DNA from: Brachypodium distachyon
Taxonomy: Eukaryota; Streptophyta; Magnoliopsida; Poales; Poaceae
Length of the DNA: 64,000 nucleotides
Assembly (NCBI RefSeq): GCF_000005505.3
Contig: NC_016131.3
Location: forward strand, 13,661,501-13,725,500
Direction of reading: 5' to 3'
Shown here: positions 33,880 through 47,300 of the stretch, piece by piece
How the letters are laid out: each line of letters starts with the position of its first letter
How positions within the stretch are numbered: the first letter of the stretch is position 1
Notes under the pieces: model-generated
Seen by the model: only the letters and a program-made list of their open reading frames with translations
What the model was told of the DNA's origin: nothing
Database searches by the model: none
Program-made: the position numbers and the translations under genes

Positions 33880-36743
33880 TCTACGAACCTGACCCAAGCG
33901 ACGGCGACCGGCGGGTGAATCGCGACGGCGGCGGACATTGCTTTCGGCCGAACTTCGCCGGCGCCACTCACGCCATCGTCTTCGATATATTTCGTGGAGG
34001 TACTGCTGCTCCCCTTCCTCCTCCTCCCGCTGCCGAATTTTGACCTGGCTTGATCAAACCGGATGACCTGGATCTGATCTGATCTGATCTGAGATGCACG
34101 CCTCAAGTTGCCCACGATGTACATCTTGCGGGTAACATCTGAGATTCCTAAAATTGTTGATAATGATGTGTTGGATGTGTATGATGTCTTTTGTTTTGCA
34201 AATAAGATGGTTAATTTGATGGCATGTTCAACTTCAATCCGATGCGCCTCCTGGTCCTGGCCCAAGATGTTTTTTTAGTATACGCAAATGCTTAATTTGA
34301 TGCGATTCTAAATCCTGATGCACCCTCATCCCCATGACATTCATACTTTGTTGGTTGTGACATTTGGTGCAATGTCGAGAGTCGAGACAGATCACAGCTG
34401 GGTTCAAAATAAGCCACCTGTAATTCAAACTTGTCATAGACCTCACCTATGTATTTACCTTGGGATTTGCTTTGCTGCCAAACATTTGTATGTGCTCTCT
34501 GTAATTTATTAAATTTCAACTGGACTTGCTTGTTGCCCTTTGTTTGAGCTTGTGTATACTCCCAAAATCTGCATCTGGTTGAAGAAAATGACCTGTTGAT
34601 ATACATGTGATGCTGCTTTGCACTAGCATGACGTTATCGTATTTTTTTTATTAAGTGCTTCTCATCGAGTAATGCATAATTTGAGTCCACTGACCAATTG
34701 AGGAACCAGAACCTCTCTAGTGTAGTCTCCACCATGCGTGGTTACATGACGGTTTAAAATAGGTTCAAATCTTGAAACTTTTAGTAGATCATTTTCTGTT
34801 CATGTTCTTTTAGTTTCACCCCAGTTGCGCGTTGAAATTGGTATGACAATCATATGTGCAAATCCACTCAAGTCACCTTTGAACACGTGAAGAAACAGAG
34901 ATGTTTTATGCTGCATGCACATGCCTGTATTTATGACGGAGGTATTTGATAAAATGCTATCAAAGTAGTCTGATCTTTGATAAAATGCTCCGTCCTGACA
35001 TTTTATCAAAGGTCAATCTAATATGTGAGCATTTTGCGTTAGTTGAATCCCTCTTTTATTATGAGTATCTTGTTCTATGCTCCCATGAAATGGGCTCACC
35101 GAATCTTGTAGTTTCTGCATGTACTTGGCATCTGAGCTCAGCAGCAAGCATATGGCAGGTGGCAGGGTTGCACATGCTACCCTCAAGGGCAAAGCCGTGG
35201 GTGGGCCACGGCATCTACCTCCACCATAGGAACCACACATTTCGAAAAGAGAGAGTATTAGAGAAAGATGATTAACAAAAAGGTAGTATTTGTGGCAGAC
35301 TTATTAATGCTTTTGTGTCAGACTTTTCTTTCCCTTTTAGACTTGACCACTACCAATTTTTTGTATTTTCTTTGCTTCTCTTTCTTCTCTCTTCTTTTGT
35401 TGCTCAAATTTTGAAAGTCGAAATAATTTACTCATGGGACATATTTTGGTGAGTTACGGTACATGTACAACAAATGACGGTACATTAATCGTTTCTTAAT
35501 GTACCCATCGGTACTAACGAGAGTACATGACAGTACTCAAATCACAGAATGAACATCTACCAAAAGAAGACGCGTACCTCTTCAATACTTAGTTGTACGT
35601 GATGGTACATCAACTCATAATTGTACGTCATGTACTGGGAAATAAAAACACAAACATTCATCAAATCATAGTATCTCGTCATGTACGATTCATCAAAATT
35701 TAGTACCTCATGTGTAAATAGTGTGTACATCAACTCATAATTGTACATCATGGACCAGAAAAATATCACAGCTCAAACATTCATAAAAAATTAGTACCTC
35801 GTCATGTATCCATGGCACATGATGGTACATGATGGTACTCAAAAATTATATCACAAATATGATAAATACCTTATCAATTTGTGATGCGAGTACATCGATC
35901 CACAACAGAAATACATAGAAAAAAAAGAAATACGTAGCAAACTACGAACTTTTCAGCTAGCTAGCAGGCAAAAGCAAGTACCAAATACTCATCCCACGTA
36001 CCAAATAGACGTGAACAAAAAAAATGCAAGTAACAGCTAGGTACATCATGTACTCATCTCAAATAGTAGCACATACATCAAATTCACACCAGAAAATCCA
36101 AAAGGGATGAGGAGGACGCGGGGCCTGGCGAGGGAGAGCACGAAGTGGGGGCTGAGCACCGGGAGTAGCAGCGGCTGCGGCGTCTCGGCACGCGGAGCAG
36201 CAGCTCGCAGCATGGGGAGCAGAAGCTCGCGGACCAGCACCTCGCGGCACATAGAGCAGCGTTATGCGGAGCAGCAGCTCAGCGGGAGCCTGTCCCGTGC
36301 CGGACGGGGACAGGATAGAGGAGGAGGAGGAGGGGCCGCGAGCGCCGCAGCAATGGAGTTGGTCTTCCCTGCCATGGCATTTGGGCTCTTGCTGGACGAA
36401 GAAAGAAGAAGGGAAGGAAAGAGAATAGAGAACGAAGAGAGACGAGAGAGAAACGGGAGAGGAAGAAAGTGGGTGCCAGGCATTAGCCAAAAGTGTAGAA
36501 AGATTAAGAAGTGAAAGTGGACACATGTGTGGACAACACGGTGGATGTAAATAGGTGGGGTGGTACCGGGAGGTTTGGCCCCTCAAGGGGCCGAGCGTGG
36601 TGAAGGAAATCTTCATCGGACTCACCCTAGGGCTGGTTGCCGGTGGTATGTGGAAGATGCATCACTGGAACGAGCAGAGGAAGACTCGATCCTTCTACGA
36701 CATGCTTGACAAGGGTCAGATCAGCGTTGTTGTCCAGGAGTAG
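33880..36743 (+). pseudogene. COX5C: Cytochrome c oxidase subunit 5C, split by a MULE-like insertion
   Basis: The 5' untranslated exon ends at about 33999 (GTGGAG|GTACTG). A ~1.1-kb leader intron follows, as known for plant COX5C genes. The next exon has ATG 35152 with MAGGRVAHATLKG (35152-35190). The rest, LKGPSVVKEIFIGLTLGLV then AGGMWKMHHWNEQRKTRSFY to a TAG at 36741-36743, resumes at 36582. Together these would be the usual 63-residue small subunit of respiratory complex IV in the inner mitochondrial membrane, with one transmembrane helix. The break is 1.39 kb of foreign DNA (35190-36579) bounded by the 10-bp repeat CCCTCAAGGG. Reading straight through gives only 25 codons to a TAG at 35227. 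The 3' part has no ATG near its front. It is otherwise undamaged, so the insertion is probably recent. It counts as a disrupted gene unless the insert is spliced out. Confidence 0.88.
35190..36579. mobile_element. MULE-like insertion inside COX5C (10-bp target duplication)
   Basis: CCCTCAAGGG stands at 35180-35189 and again at 36580-36589. The ends are imperfect inverted repeats: left CAAAGCCGTGGG...CATCTACCTCCACCATAG...CCACACATTT, right (inverted) GGCCAAACC...TATTTACATCCACCGTG...CCACACATGT. A 9-10 bp duplication with such ends fits Mutator-like elements. There is no transposase. The interior holds diverged TGATGGTACAT / CATGTAC repeats (35.45-35.85 kb) and a GC-rich block (36.1-36.5 kb) that could be a captured gene piece (Pack-MULE), source unknown. 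Confidence 0.8.
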
Positions 36744-37401
36744 TTCTAACATGCCGAATCATAAATATTCTATCATTTCGTTTCTATAAGTAATTCCGAA
36801 ACTCTCCGGAGAGCATAACAAATTGATTGCTGTAGCGATAGTCATGGAAATAAGCACCGCCATTTGAGAACATCAAATCTTGTTGAATTTGATTTTACCT
36901 TGTCCTTTGACATCTGAAAAATGTGTGTTCAAAGAAGATCTCCGACCATGGTAAGTAATTATATGGATTCTGGAACATGATTAAGTGCTGTTAAATAGAC
37001 ATTTTCCTTCAGATTTGAAGGCTCTGATGCCAAATTTGCAGTCCCTTCCAATTTCTTGCTGAGTTATAGGCTTAAAGCTTGCCCACGTTGCATGAATTTA
37101 GTGATAGGTTTTCAGAACTGGGAAATGCCGATGGTTGCTATGAGTCACAATTTTTTCCCCGGAGACATTGTCTCGAAAACATCCCAAGAGGCATCTGAGT
37201 TGCTGACAGAAAACAAATGTACTTAAAACCAAACACCATCTCAAGCTGAAATTAAGCATGACTGTCTACTCTGTTCTGACAATCCTATTAGGCTGCAACT
37301 GCAACAACATAGAGTCCAATCGGAGACTATGACCCTGACTCGATCGATTGAACTAAGCTTCTCCGGCTCTGGTGAGCGCCTCCTAGCTTCATCACAGTCG
37401 A

Positions 37402-38937
37402 TCAGCTGGATGCGCAGGCCGGATTGCGAGGGGGAAGCTGGTGACGGGGTGTCCTCTGCACGCGAAAAAGAATACAGCACATTGCTTGCTTAGACCACAA
37501 TCCAACTCTGAATGTCAAACATACTTGCAGTGCAGTTGAGATGAAGAAGAATCACTGACCTCTAGCTTTGGCTTCAAGGATTCCACTGCTGCTGCTGCCT
37601 GTGCACTGTTGTTTGAAGCTTGCTGAAGCAAAGCATGTCAGAAAAGAACACAAAAGGTTCAGAAAAGGGATTTTTTTTCGAATGTAGCTTGTCAAGGCAG
37701 GGAGTGATATTCACTTCTCGATTACCTTGTCAAGGACCCAGTCCGCTGAATCGAAATAGGCGCGCTTACGGTCCTGAAGTAGAAACCAAGCATATATAAG
37801 AATTATTGGATCATGACCCTAAAAATTATTCTTCAGGCTGATGGGCGCTCATTGTCATGGTTCCTAGTACTATTTTTGGTTTAAGAAAAGAGAAGAGCAG
37901 TACTTCTTTTCCTTTCCTGATGAAATGAATATGATGAAAAGCAAGTCTATTTTTCTTTACTTGTGTTAGAAGTCAATATTAACCATGACTTGTCTTTGGA
38001 ATTGCGTACCTTTGAAATCAGAAGCTTCTTAGGTGCAATCCCTCCAAACTTCTTCTCGATTACCATCTGCTGCTCAAGAAAAAAAACAGGAATTCAGAGA
38101 ATCGATAAACCGATTGTGTGACATTTGTAAATATGCTAGCTGCAAACATCAGACAAAAAGAAAGCAATATTTGGCTTCCATGCTTACTTCCCGGACTGAC
38201 GATTAATTGTGACCGAAGGTAATGCATGAAAAAAAATGGTAACATGTTCAGGAAATCTTTTTCACGTACACGTACCCAGGTGCGTGTCCTTTTGTATCAG
38301 AGGAAGAAGACACCAAGATGGCACACAACATATTCATGCAGTCGGCACACGAAACCAAACTTTTTCGCTTATTGATCACAGCCTTACATCATTCATAATT
38401 GCAGGATGCTAACATTGCAGTGGTTACTGAATTGGAAAGTGAGCACTCCAAGCACGTGAACCATCATACAGCACACTGAACTGATGGTGATCCCCTAACA
38501 AGACCTGTCCTTGACATGGACAGAATTCCAGACACTATTCAGATAAATCTACTTGAATGAATGATTGGCTTGGGGGCTTGGTTTGCTTTGCATAGGCAGC
38601 CAACTGCATCTGCAGAAAAGGACGCTAATGGTGGTGGAAAAATCAGAGAAAACATCGGTCACGGGGCCTAAAATCTCAGGCAATCAGTCCTCGAACAATC
38701 TTGCATTGTTTCCCGACACACATAAACACAAGAGAAATAGAGAGGAAAACAGTAGGAACAATTAATCATTTACAGCAGGATTTCTAACTAAATGAAAAAA
38801 AATCTAAAGAATGAAATGAACACCTGAAACCTTTCCAGAAACAGGGGAGGAGTTCAAACAAGTACATCATAGTGAAGATCGAGTACCTCTTGTTGTTCGA
38901 TGAGCGAGGCCGATGAGTCGCCGTTGCAGCCTGCCAT
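37402..38937 (-). CDS. Endosulfine/ARPP-19 family protein (5 exons)
   Basis: Exons are 38887-38937, 38010-38066 (or from 38069), 37726-37773, 37560-37622 and 37402-37455, all phase 0 with GT-AG sites; total 90 aa. The product begins MAGCNGDSSASLIEQQE, then KKFGGIAPKKLLISKDRKRA and YFDSADWVLDK. The last block is the plant version of the FDSGDY core of animal and yeast endosulfines, where the serine is phosphorylated by Greatwall kinase so that the protein inhibits PP2A-B55. The C-terminal part (QASNNSAQAAAAVE...) is disordered and alanine-rich. It is a small soluble protein; a PP2A-inhibitor role in plants is inferred from the family. It is divergent from TIO (2.4 kb between start codons). A TATATATA box lies at about 39163-39172. 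The last exon may vary, since its reading frame lacks known motifs. Confidence 0.85.
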
Positions 38938-38939
38938 CT

Positions 38940-41372
38940 CTAGATCCCTGATCGAAGTCGAAGAAGAAGAAACAAAGAACAAGACATCAGACTGAAATTC
39001 AAACATGAACAGAATCTGTCTGAATTTGTGGCAAGATTTGGGTGCATGGGTAGGTGGGGGAGAACCTGGGCGCCGGGCTAGCAGCTGCGTGGAGACGAAG
39101 ACGAATGAAGGATGGATATATGTGGATGAATCCGTGAAGAGAAAACGTGTGAATGCGCATGTGTATATATATAGAGAAGAGCATATGCCTTGTGCTTGCA
39201 GGAAGGAAAGAAAAAAAAAAGGCAAAAAGAAACGTGGCTTAATTAGCACTTTCCAATCCATCTGGGTTTGGATATATATATGTGTGCAACGATAGACCCG
39301 GTTTAATCACACTGAATTTGGCCCCGGATTAATGACCTCATTCATGCGTTTTCAGGTATGGAAATAAATCCGGATTTCGAAAGATATATATAGTTGCATG
39401 ATCATTCATAACTTTAATGGCTATCTATCGCTTCCCAGTTGTGGTAGTGCCATATTATCCTTCCATTGATGTACTGAACTAGTACGTCATGCCATAATCC
39501 CCATAATACAAGACAACTAATTATAATTGTACTCCATTTAGTAGCCATTGATTGGATGCTTACAAGTAAAGATATGATATATATGTATATTGTCCCTATG
39601 TAAGTCGTAGCTAATTTCTACCGGTTGTTTCAGTCCAACTACATCAAAGGAAGGGGAATTTTTATACTCCATATGTGAATTGAAAATCAATCTACATGAT
39701 TGTGATTGGGCGAGATGCACCTGTGAGTACGTACGTTCTAACCTTGCATGCGTGAAGCAAGAACCTGATCGATATTAATTGCATGATGTAGCTAGGTACA
39801 CAGTTTGTGCGTGCAAAAAGAGTAGTAGATGTGAATCTGGTTGGTGTTTCCTTTTAAAAAAAAACTGGCTGGTGTTGAATAAGATACATGGACCCATGAC
39901 AAGAACTTGACCAGTAGTATAGAGAGCACTCCTATATTTCTTAAAATATTATGTATTGATACTTTTTTTTGAAAAGGAATTATGTATTAGATACTATACC
40001 CATGTAAAATTAATCGATTATATGATATGTAGATGCGTCGTCTTGGACTACGTATATAAAATGATGGGCAAAACTATACAGTATACTTTCCGCAAAAGAA
40101 GAAACTATACGGTATATGTTTGTTTTATCGTGTATCTCAAGTATATTCTTTGCCTAGCTTTGGAGCCTCCTGTCTAGCCATCTAAATTCCTTTACTGCTG
40201 CCTCTCCCTGTCCATCAAAATTCTCCTTCTCCTTATTATGTCAGACTAGTTTGTCATGGCATCTCTCCCTGTCACTTCTTCTTCTTCTTCTGGCTGCTGC
40301 CTTTTGTGTGTTTCCTTGGCTGCGGCTGCTTGCAAATGTTCTTCCATACCACTTTGTTGCCCCTTTCTCTCCTTTTAGCTATCCACTCGCGCTGGTGTTT
40401 GTCTCTTTGCATGCATGGTTGGGGATTGCTTGCAATCAAATGCTAGCTAGCTTGTACGTATATGCCACACATTTTTGTTCTTCTTCCTTTCTTGTCACCA
40501 TGCTTAATTTGTTCACAAAATGGCCAAATTTTGTTGGATGAGATTTTACAGGGTCGTCATATAGTTCACCATATCACTCGCAAAATAAATAAATATAGTT
40601 CACCATATCTATCGTATAAATCAAATTTTGTGGGACGAGATTTTACAGGGTCACTAAATATGACAGGAGTAACAGGATTTTATAGGCATCTTCCCAGTCA
40701 AAATGAAGAGATCATACATCTTCTCTCTCTCTCTCGAGTGGGCTGGGTCATCGAAAAAAGAAAGGAAAAAAGATGTACACTGGGCCGTATACGAGAAACA
40801 AAGCCAGTATTTCCGGAGTCACCCAACTGATACAAAAGAGGCCCGCTAACGGCCTGTTAACTCCTACGGAGAACCATCGGCCCAACCCAAGCACTAACTC
40901 AAAACAGAGCCGTTTGGAATTATCTCGCGAAAAACCATTTCCCCAAATCCCAAATTCGAACTGCGCAGGGAGCGGAGCAAAGAGGAAGAAGCCGCCGCTG
41001 TTGCTGTCCCCTGCCTAGCGAGCTCCGATCCCCTCTCCCCCCGCCCCTCGCCGTGAATCACACGCGGATTAATCGGCTCGCCGGGGTCCAAATCTCAGGC
41101 CATCCGCGCAACCCACCTAGCATTCCACCGGGATTCGGTTGGTCGGCGGGGGAGCTGCGCGCTGGAGTTTCCGCCGTGCTTTCACTTCACCGTCGAGGTA
41201 TAAGCTTTTTTCTATCATCCAGTGATTGCCTTTAACCCCACATCGCGAGACTTAGGGGATCCGTTTCTGGTTTGCTCGAGTTCGTGATGTTTCTCGGGCA
41301 TCGATTTTCGCTGACCGAGGTGTGGATTGGGGGGCGGTTTATTAGGGTTCTGCGAGGGGCTAGTTGTTGGAG
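38940..41372. other. Divergent intergenic region between endosulfine and TIO genes
   Basis: The left part is the 5' untranslated region and promoter of the endosulfine gene (TATA near 39165). The right part (from about 40.9 kb) is the 5' untranslated region of TIO, GC-rich. A direct repeat, AAATTTTGT(T/G)GGA(T/C)GAGATTTTACAGGGTC, occurs at about 40526 and 40623, with ATATAGTTCACCATATC also twice between. No further gene seen. Confidence 0.55.
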
Positions 41373-44300
41373 ATGGGGGTGGATGATTACCATGTGGTGG
41401 AGCTCGTCGGGGAGGGATCTTTCGGGAAGGTGTACAAGGGGAGGCGCAAGTACAGCCGGCAGGTTCGTTTCAAACCCTTCACCCACCTCTCCTCTCTTTC
41501 TGGAGCCTACCTGGTTCCAGCGTTTGATCTCTTCTTCTGTTTTGCATTTGGTCCAGACGGTTGCCATGAAGTTTATTCTCAAGCATGGGAAGACCGACAA
41601 GGACATCCACAACCTGAGGCAGGAGATCGAGGTCTGTTTCTTTCTATGGCGGATCAACATCTGTGGAATTCAGGCTTCGTGCTCGTAGCAATTTACCTGT
41701 ACCTGCAAATTGCATCCTTGACTTCCTTGTTGGTTGGGATGTCACATTGCCATTGAGTGAGAGGATGTAAGGGGGGTAACCTCAATCTTCCTCCAACTGT
41801 TTGTTTTTGAGTGGGCTGGGGCTTCCGGCTGGTCACTGGGGATGGGGGGCAGTTCGAGGGTCATGCTTATACCACATGGTCTACTGAATCTAAACTAAGG
41901 CATGCCACGCCATTGGAAATCCCAAATGTTGCAGGGATATGTTCGTTTAATCTGCAGTGAGAGTCATGAGATGTATGAAAGAAGTGCGAACCATATAGCT
42001 AGGAGTGTTTTACCATCTCAATGTTTATGCTCTTCATAATTCCTGCAGATTCTGAGGAAACTCAAGCACGAGAATATAATTGAAATGATCGATGCTTTCG
42101 AAACCCCTCAGGAGTTTTGTGTCGTCACAGAGTTTGCGCAGGTACACAAGCAATTTGGTTTCTGTAGACCTTAGTGGCCAAATTTCAGTTTTGACCTACT
42201 AATGGCTGTTCCAGGGAGAACTATTTGAAGTGCTCGAGGATGATAAATGCCTTCCAGAGGAACAAGTTCAAGCTATTGCTAAGCAGCTGGTACACACCTA
42301 ATGTTGTCATGTTCCTTATGTACAGCACCAGTCTAGAACTTTTTGCGTTCATGGTTTGAGCTTGTACCCTCATTTCAGGTAAAAGCATTATATTATTTGC
42401 ACTCCAATCGTATTATCCATCGAGATATGAAACCTCAGAACATCCTCATTGGAAAAGGATCTATTGTGAAGGTATATTCTATTCCATATCTGTGTAAGAC
42501 TGTAAGGTTAATACTTAATAGTTTTTAGATCATCACCAGAAGTATTTTGGCCTTTTGGTGTAAGTACATGCTTCATAATTACAGTAACTTCTCTCTAAGA
42601 TTTTAGTCACCGGTGCTGGACTGCTGGTCATTATTTATTTTCTCCTTCCTTTTAAACAACTACTACAACCCCAAGTTAAATAAAACACTTGTATTCTAAT
42701 CAGCGCATGAACCATTTACTTCAGTGATACAAAGTCATAACTGATACAGTGCACATAATCCAATTTCCCATGGTCCAATATAATAAATTTGTGCTGTTCT
42801 CCGAGATATTTTCTCTTCAGTATGATGTTAATTAACTGTATCTATTCGTATTACTAGAAAAGAAGTATCCATCTCATAACCACTATCCTTATATCAAAGA
42901 CCTAACTGATGACATGGGAGAAATTTAATTACTGTTATTTTATGGCATTTTCTACTCCCTCCGATCCATATTAATTATCTCAAATTTGCCCAAATATGGA
43001 TGTATTTATGCCTAAAAAAGGTCTAGATACATGTAATATTTCTACAATTAATATGGATCGGAGGGAGTACATCTTTTACTGTTCTAGTTATAGTATTTAT
43101 AATCCATTGCATTAAATTAACTTAAATATTATGGTTGGAATTCTGATTTATTCTTTTCCTGCTGTATTCACAGCTTTGTGATTTCGGGTTTGCTCGTGCC
43201 ATGTCAGCTAATACTGTTGTTCTGCGCTCTATAAAAGGTACATTTCATCTTTGCATGCTAGTTGAGGTTCTTACAAAATTATATCCTTCCTGTATGCCCG
43301 GGTTGGTATGTTTCGTTCATTATTCAACACTAAGTATCTTATGATCTTGTAAATCCATTCATCCAGCCTTGTATTACATTCCAGAAAAGTCACTACTGTA
43401 CTCCACTACTTAACAAGATATAATTGTACTTGTTGCAGAGATAATTGTACTGTAGTAGGAGTCTCCTATGCGTTTTCTTTTGTATATTGGAATTCCTCCT
43501 TTATCTCCTCTCATGTACATGTATACATGTTGGCCGATCCTATGGAATAGATCAAATTGCTATTTCTCAAATGATTTTTTTTCTTCTAAAATTTCATTAT
43601 GACTCATATAGAGACCCTTTTCCCACACAGGAACACCATTATATATGGCTCCAGAACTTGTAAGGGAACAACCTTATAACCACACGGCGGATTTATGGTC
43701 TCTTGGGGTCATCTTGTAATTCTCCATCTTTTCTTTATATTGTACTAATATAATCTCGTATGTACTCTGTGTTCTATTGTCGACTGTCATGTTTCTTCCT
43801 GTGTGACCTACTAAGCTTGCACTAAACCCTGTCCACCCAAAGATGCTCTAGCACAAGCATGGGCATGAAGTAAGACTGAAGACAACAATCTTTTTTTTTT
43901 TGTGTCACCTTAAAATCTGATCCCATGCTAGTTTGATGCATATGCTAATTGTTGTCTGGTGATATAACTTTTTCTTGTCAAATTCCACACACTATTGGCT
44001 ATGTAGTTCCAATATTATATCCTCATCTTTTTAATTTATGTTATGCAAAAGGTACGCTGTGCACAATTTAATCATGACTATCTCATGTGCTTCCTATGTT
44101 TAATTTATGGTTATCTGTAGCAAATGCATGTTTTTACCCTTTTTATAAAGAATATTATAACCCAACTTGCCTTCTTAGAGGTATTTTACATTGTAGTTCA
44201 CAGTTAAACTTGGTTTCTACTTTGTGTTAGTCCACCCTATGTACTTTCACCAAGCTAACTTTCATTTCGATGGCCAGGTATGAACTATTTGTTGGGCAAC

Positions 44301-47300
44301 CCCCTTTTTATACAAATTCAGTCTATGCACTTATACGCCACATTGTCAAGGTTGGTTCTATTTACTTCTTGTTTCCAAATATTTTCTCTTTTCCATTCAG
44401 AAAATTAACATATGCTTTCTCTGCATTATGGCAGGATCCTGTGAAATATCCAGATAATATGAGTGCAAACTTTAAGAGCTTCTTGAAGGGTTTACTAAAC
44501 AAGGTCCTAACTGATATTATTTTTTCTTGGTTATTGAATTTATTGATTTTTCCTTTCTTTGATAATGCTGTATATGGCGTTACCAGTTGCCTCAAAATAG
44601 ATTAACCTGGCCAGCATTGTTGGAGCACCCGTTTGTCAAAGATGATTCAGTGGAATTTCTAGCTGTAAGCGCCTTCTTTTCAAACAAATAAACGAATTCT
44701 GGGAATAAGAAATTATATTTTTGCGAATTTATATGATGAAGCTAATCAATTTTTTCTCATTTTACTAGGATACTCAATCCACACCTTTTGAAGTAAAAAA
44801 ATCTGAAGCCCCGCGGAAAGCAGATGAAATTCAAACAACAAAGAACCAACCCTGCGCTACTGAACCCCCAAGTAAATGATTGAAATGCTAATATCTTCTT
44901 AAGCTTAAGCATTTAATAAACTTCTAGATGTTAACTTAAACTTATATTAATATTTGGCAGGTAGGAATACTGTTAACAATGGAGAAAATGACTATGATAA
45001 ACAAAAAGGCAATAAAAAGGGTGGCCCTATGCCAGCTACAGAGGGTCATCATGGTTCATCTCCTGCTGCTATTTCTGATACTCCATCAGGCATGTTCTTT
45101 TCTAAACAAAAGTTTAATTTCTTAGTAATATTTATTGTGGCAGTAGTTTCGGTCAGAACATTCGTGCTTTTGTGTATGGACCTTAGAATTAGGTGATCTT
45201 TGTGAATGGAATATGCCACTAATTGCCATCTGATAGGACTTCTTCGGAATTCTTGAGATATTAATATTTTAATATAATTATCCTTAATGTAGTTGAGCTT
45301 TCAGCCAATAATGATATGGTAGTGGTGGACAACCAATATTTTATTGCTAATTGCTTTGCTAACAGGCCAATGCATATTTTAAGGGACATTTGGCATTGGG
45401 AGGGCAGTGCTGGACTAATTCTAGTCACTTCACTAGTTTTTAGTCATAATAAAGAATTTTCTAGCATTAATAAAGAATTTCCTTACCGCATGATTTCAAT
45501 AATTGTTTAGAGAACTACTAAACAGAACCAACTTGTCTATTGCATTTGCAGAGTGTACAGCTTTAGATAAGCTGGAAAAAACTTCACAAACAGCAAGCGG
45601 TGCTAGCAGCATTATTGCAGACAGGGAAGCACTCTCGACTGTCCTCAGTCCCATCAAAATTTGGTTGAGCAATCCTTCTACTCCACCGAGGTACCTTTGT
45701 AGCTTATTCTTTCACATTCAAATTGAGCTATTCAGATTTTTGTTTCTATTGTGGAAAAATGAAGAACGAGATGGAAAGGTTGTAGCAATATGGTGGCTAT
45801 CCACTATATCCACATACTCCCTCCGATCCATAATAAGTGTCTCAGATTTAGTACAAAGTTAGTAGAAAGTTGTACTAAACCCGAGACACGTATTATGGAT
45901 CGGAGGGAGTACTTTATTTGTGGTAACTCATGCACCCAATCTCTTCATGTACATACCGCACAATTTTGACACCAGTTAATGGTAGGTTTTAATCTATAAA
46001 GATTTAGCCATTTAGGTTGTCCATGGATTTTCCATTGAATAGATTATTTGGATGAGAAGGTTGCATTATATAAGTAACTGAAAATCACAGGTAAAAATTA
46101 TCAGCTGTACTTTGTTCTGATTTTGTTGTCATGCTAACTGCAGTTGCTTCTTGGTCAACTTTTACAGGGAGTTGAATATTGACGGTGCAAATCAGTCACT
46201 CAGAATTGTTAAAAATCTAATTGAAGCTGGGTCTTATCACTCTTGTGCAGCAATTGATGACATCATCTGTATATTTCTTGAGTTTACAAGTCTCATTATC
46301 AAAACGAAGCTTTCAGAAGCTTACAGCCTTGTAGTAAAGGTATGTACAACAAACATTCTGCAGTTCATATTGACCAGGCAAAGTTAAATAGAAGTGCAGC
46401 TAAAAGCGAACTCCTCATTCTATTGACATATATGAAGAGCATGCCATGCAATTATCGGTTTACATAAGTTACACTATATTTTACATTATTGATTTGCACT
46501 GTTTAATAATGCTTTTCTTGGCAGTGTCTTGCTATAGCACGGAAACTACTCGATACAAGTGAAGCTCTTGTGCTAAGTTCTTATGGCAGACACTGGTCAT
46601 CCCTGTATGATCTTTATTCACAGGTCAGGCTTTGCTACTCACTGCAGGCTTCATTGTCTGATGTGTTTTTTCTTTTGTGTTGACTAGCTAAGGGTTATGA
46701 TTTGCAGATTCTGGTTTCCACAGTTGATCCATCTGGAAGAATATCACGTGAGTCGACTGCATGTCTTGCCTTGATGTTATCTCGGGTCATTTCTGTGTTG
46801 AAAACAAGTATTTCTTCCGAGGGCCCAAATCCAGTTGAAGAAAGTCTCGCCAACATTATTGATCATGCAAGGAAGTCACAGTTACTAGAACTCTTGTGTG
46901 AATGTCTGATAGCTTCAGGTTCTGACATAATATCTGGTTCTACAAACATGGTGCCAGCAGCATGTGAGGCATGCAAGGCTATTTGGTATCTAGCTCATGC
47001 TGTTGACATTGTATCCCTTGGTGCGAACCATTTTTCATTTCCATTAGCTAGCTCATGGCGAAAAGGTCACTCAAAGTCTGATGGTAAAATGCAAGAGCAA
47101 GATTCATTGCCAGATTCTAACTCTACTAGTCTGATTAACATATTTGTCAAATCATTTCTGGCTTCGCGACAAATGCAGGTTGCAGTTTACCACTGCTTGC
47201 ATAATGGTCTAGAGTCAGCTATTCACGCTTCTCTTCAGGTTATTCTCTGATGCTTGTTAATCTATGAGCCAACAAGTTTCTCCCCACATATTTTTCTTGT

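Noticed and set aside
36059..36625. 188-codon minus-strand ORF in the COX5C insertion
   Set aside because: No recognised family, crosses the element edge into COX5C; kept only as possible captured DNA.
36555..36743. A complete-looking 62-aa COX5C ORF with a new N-terminus (GWYREVWPLKG...)
   Set aside because: Its first codon is GTG, and a TAG lies directly upstream in frame, so it has no proper eukaryotic start; it is the 3' half of the split gene.
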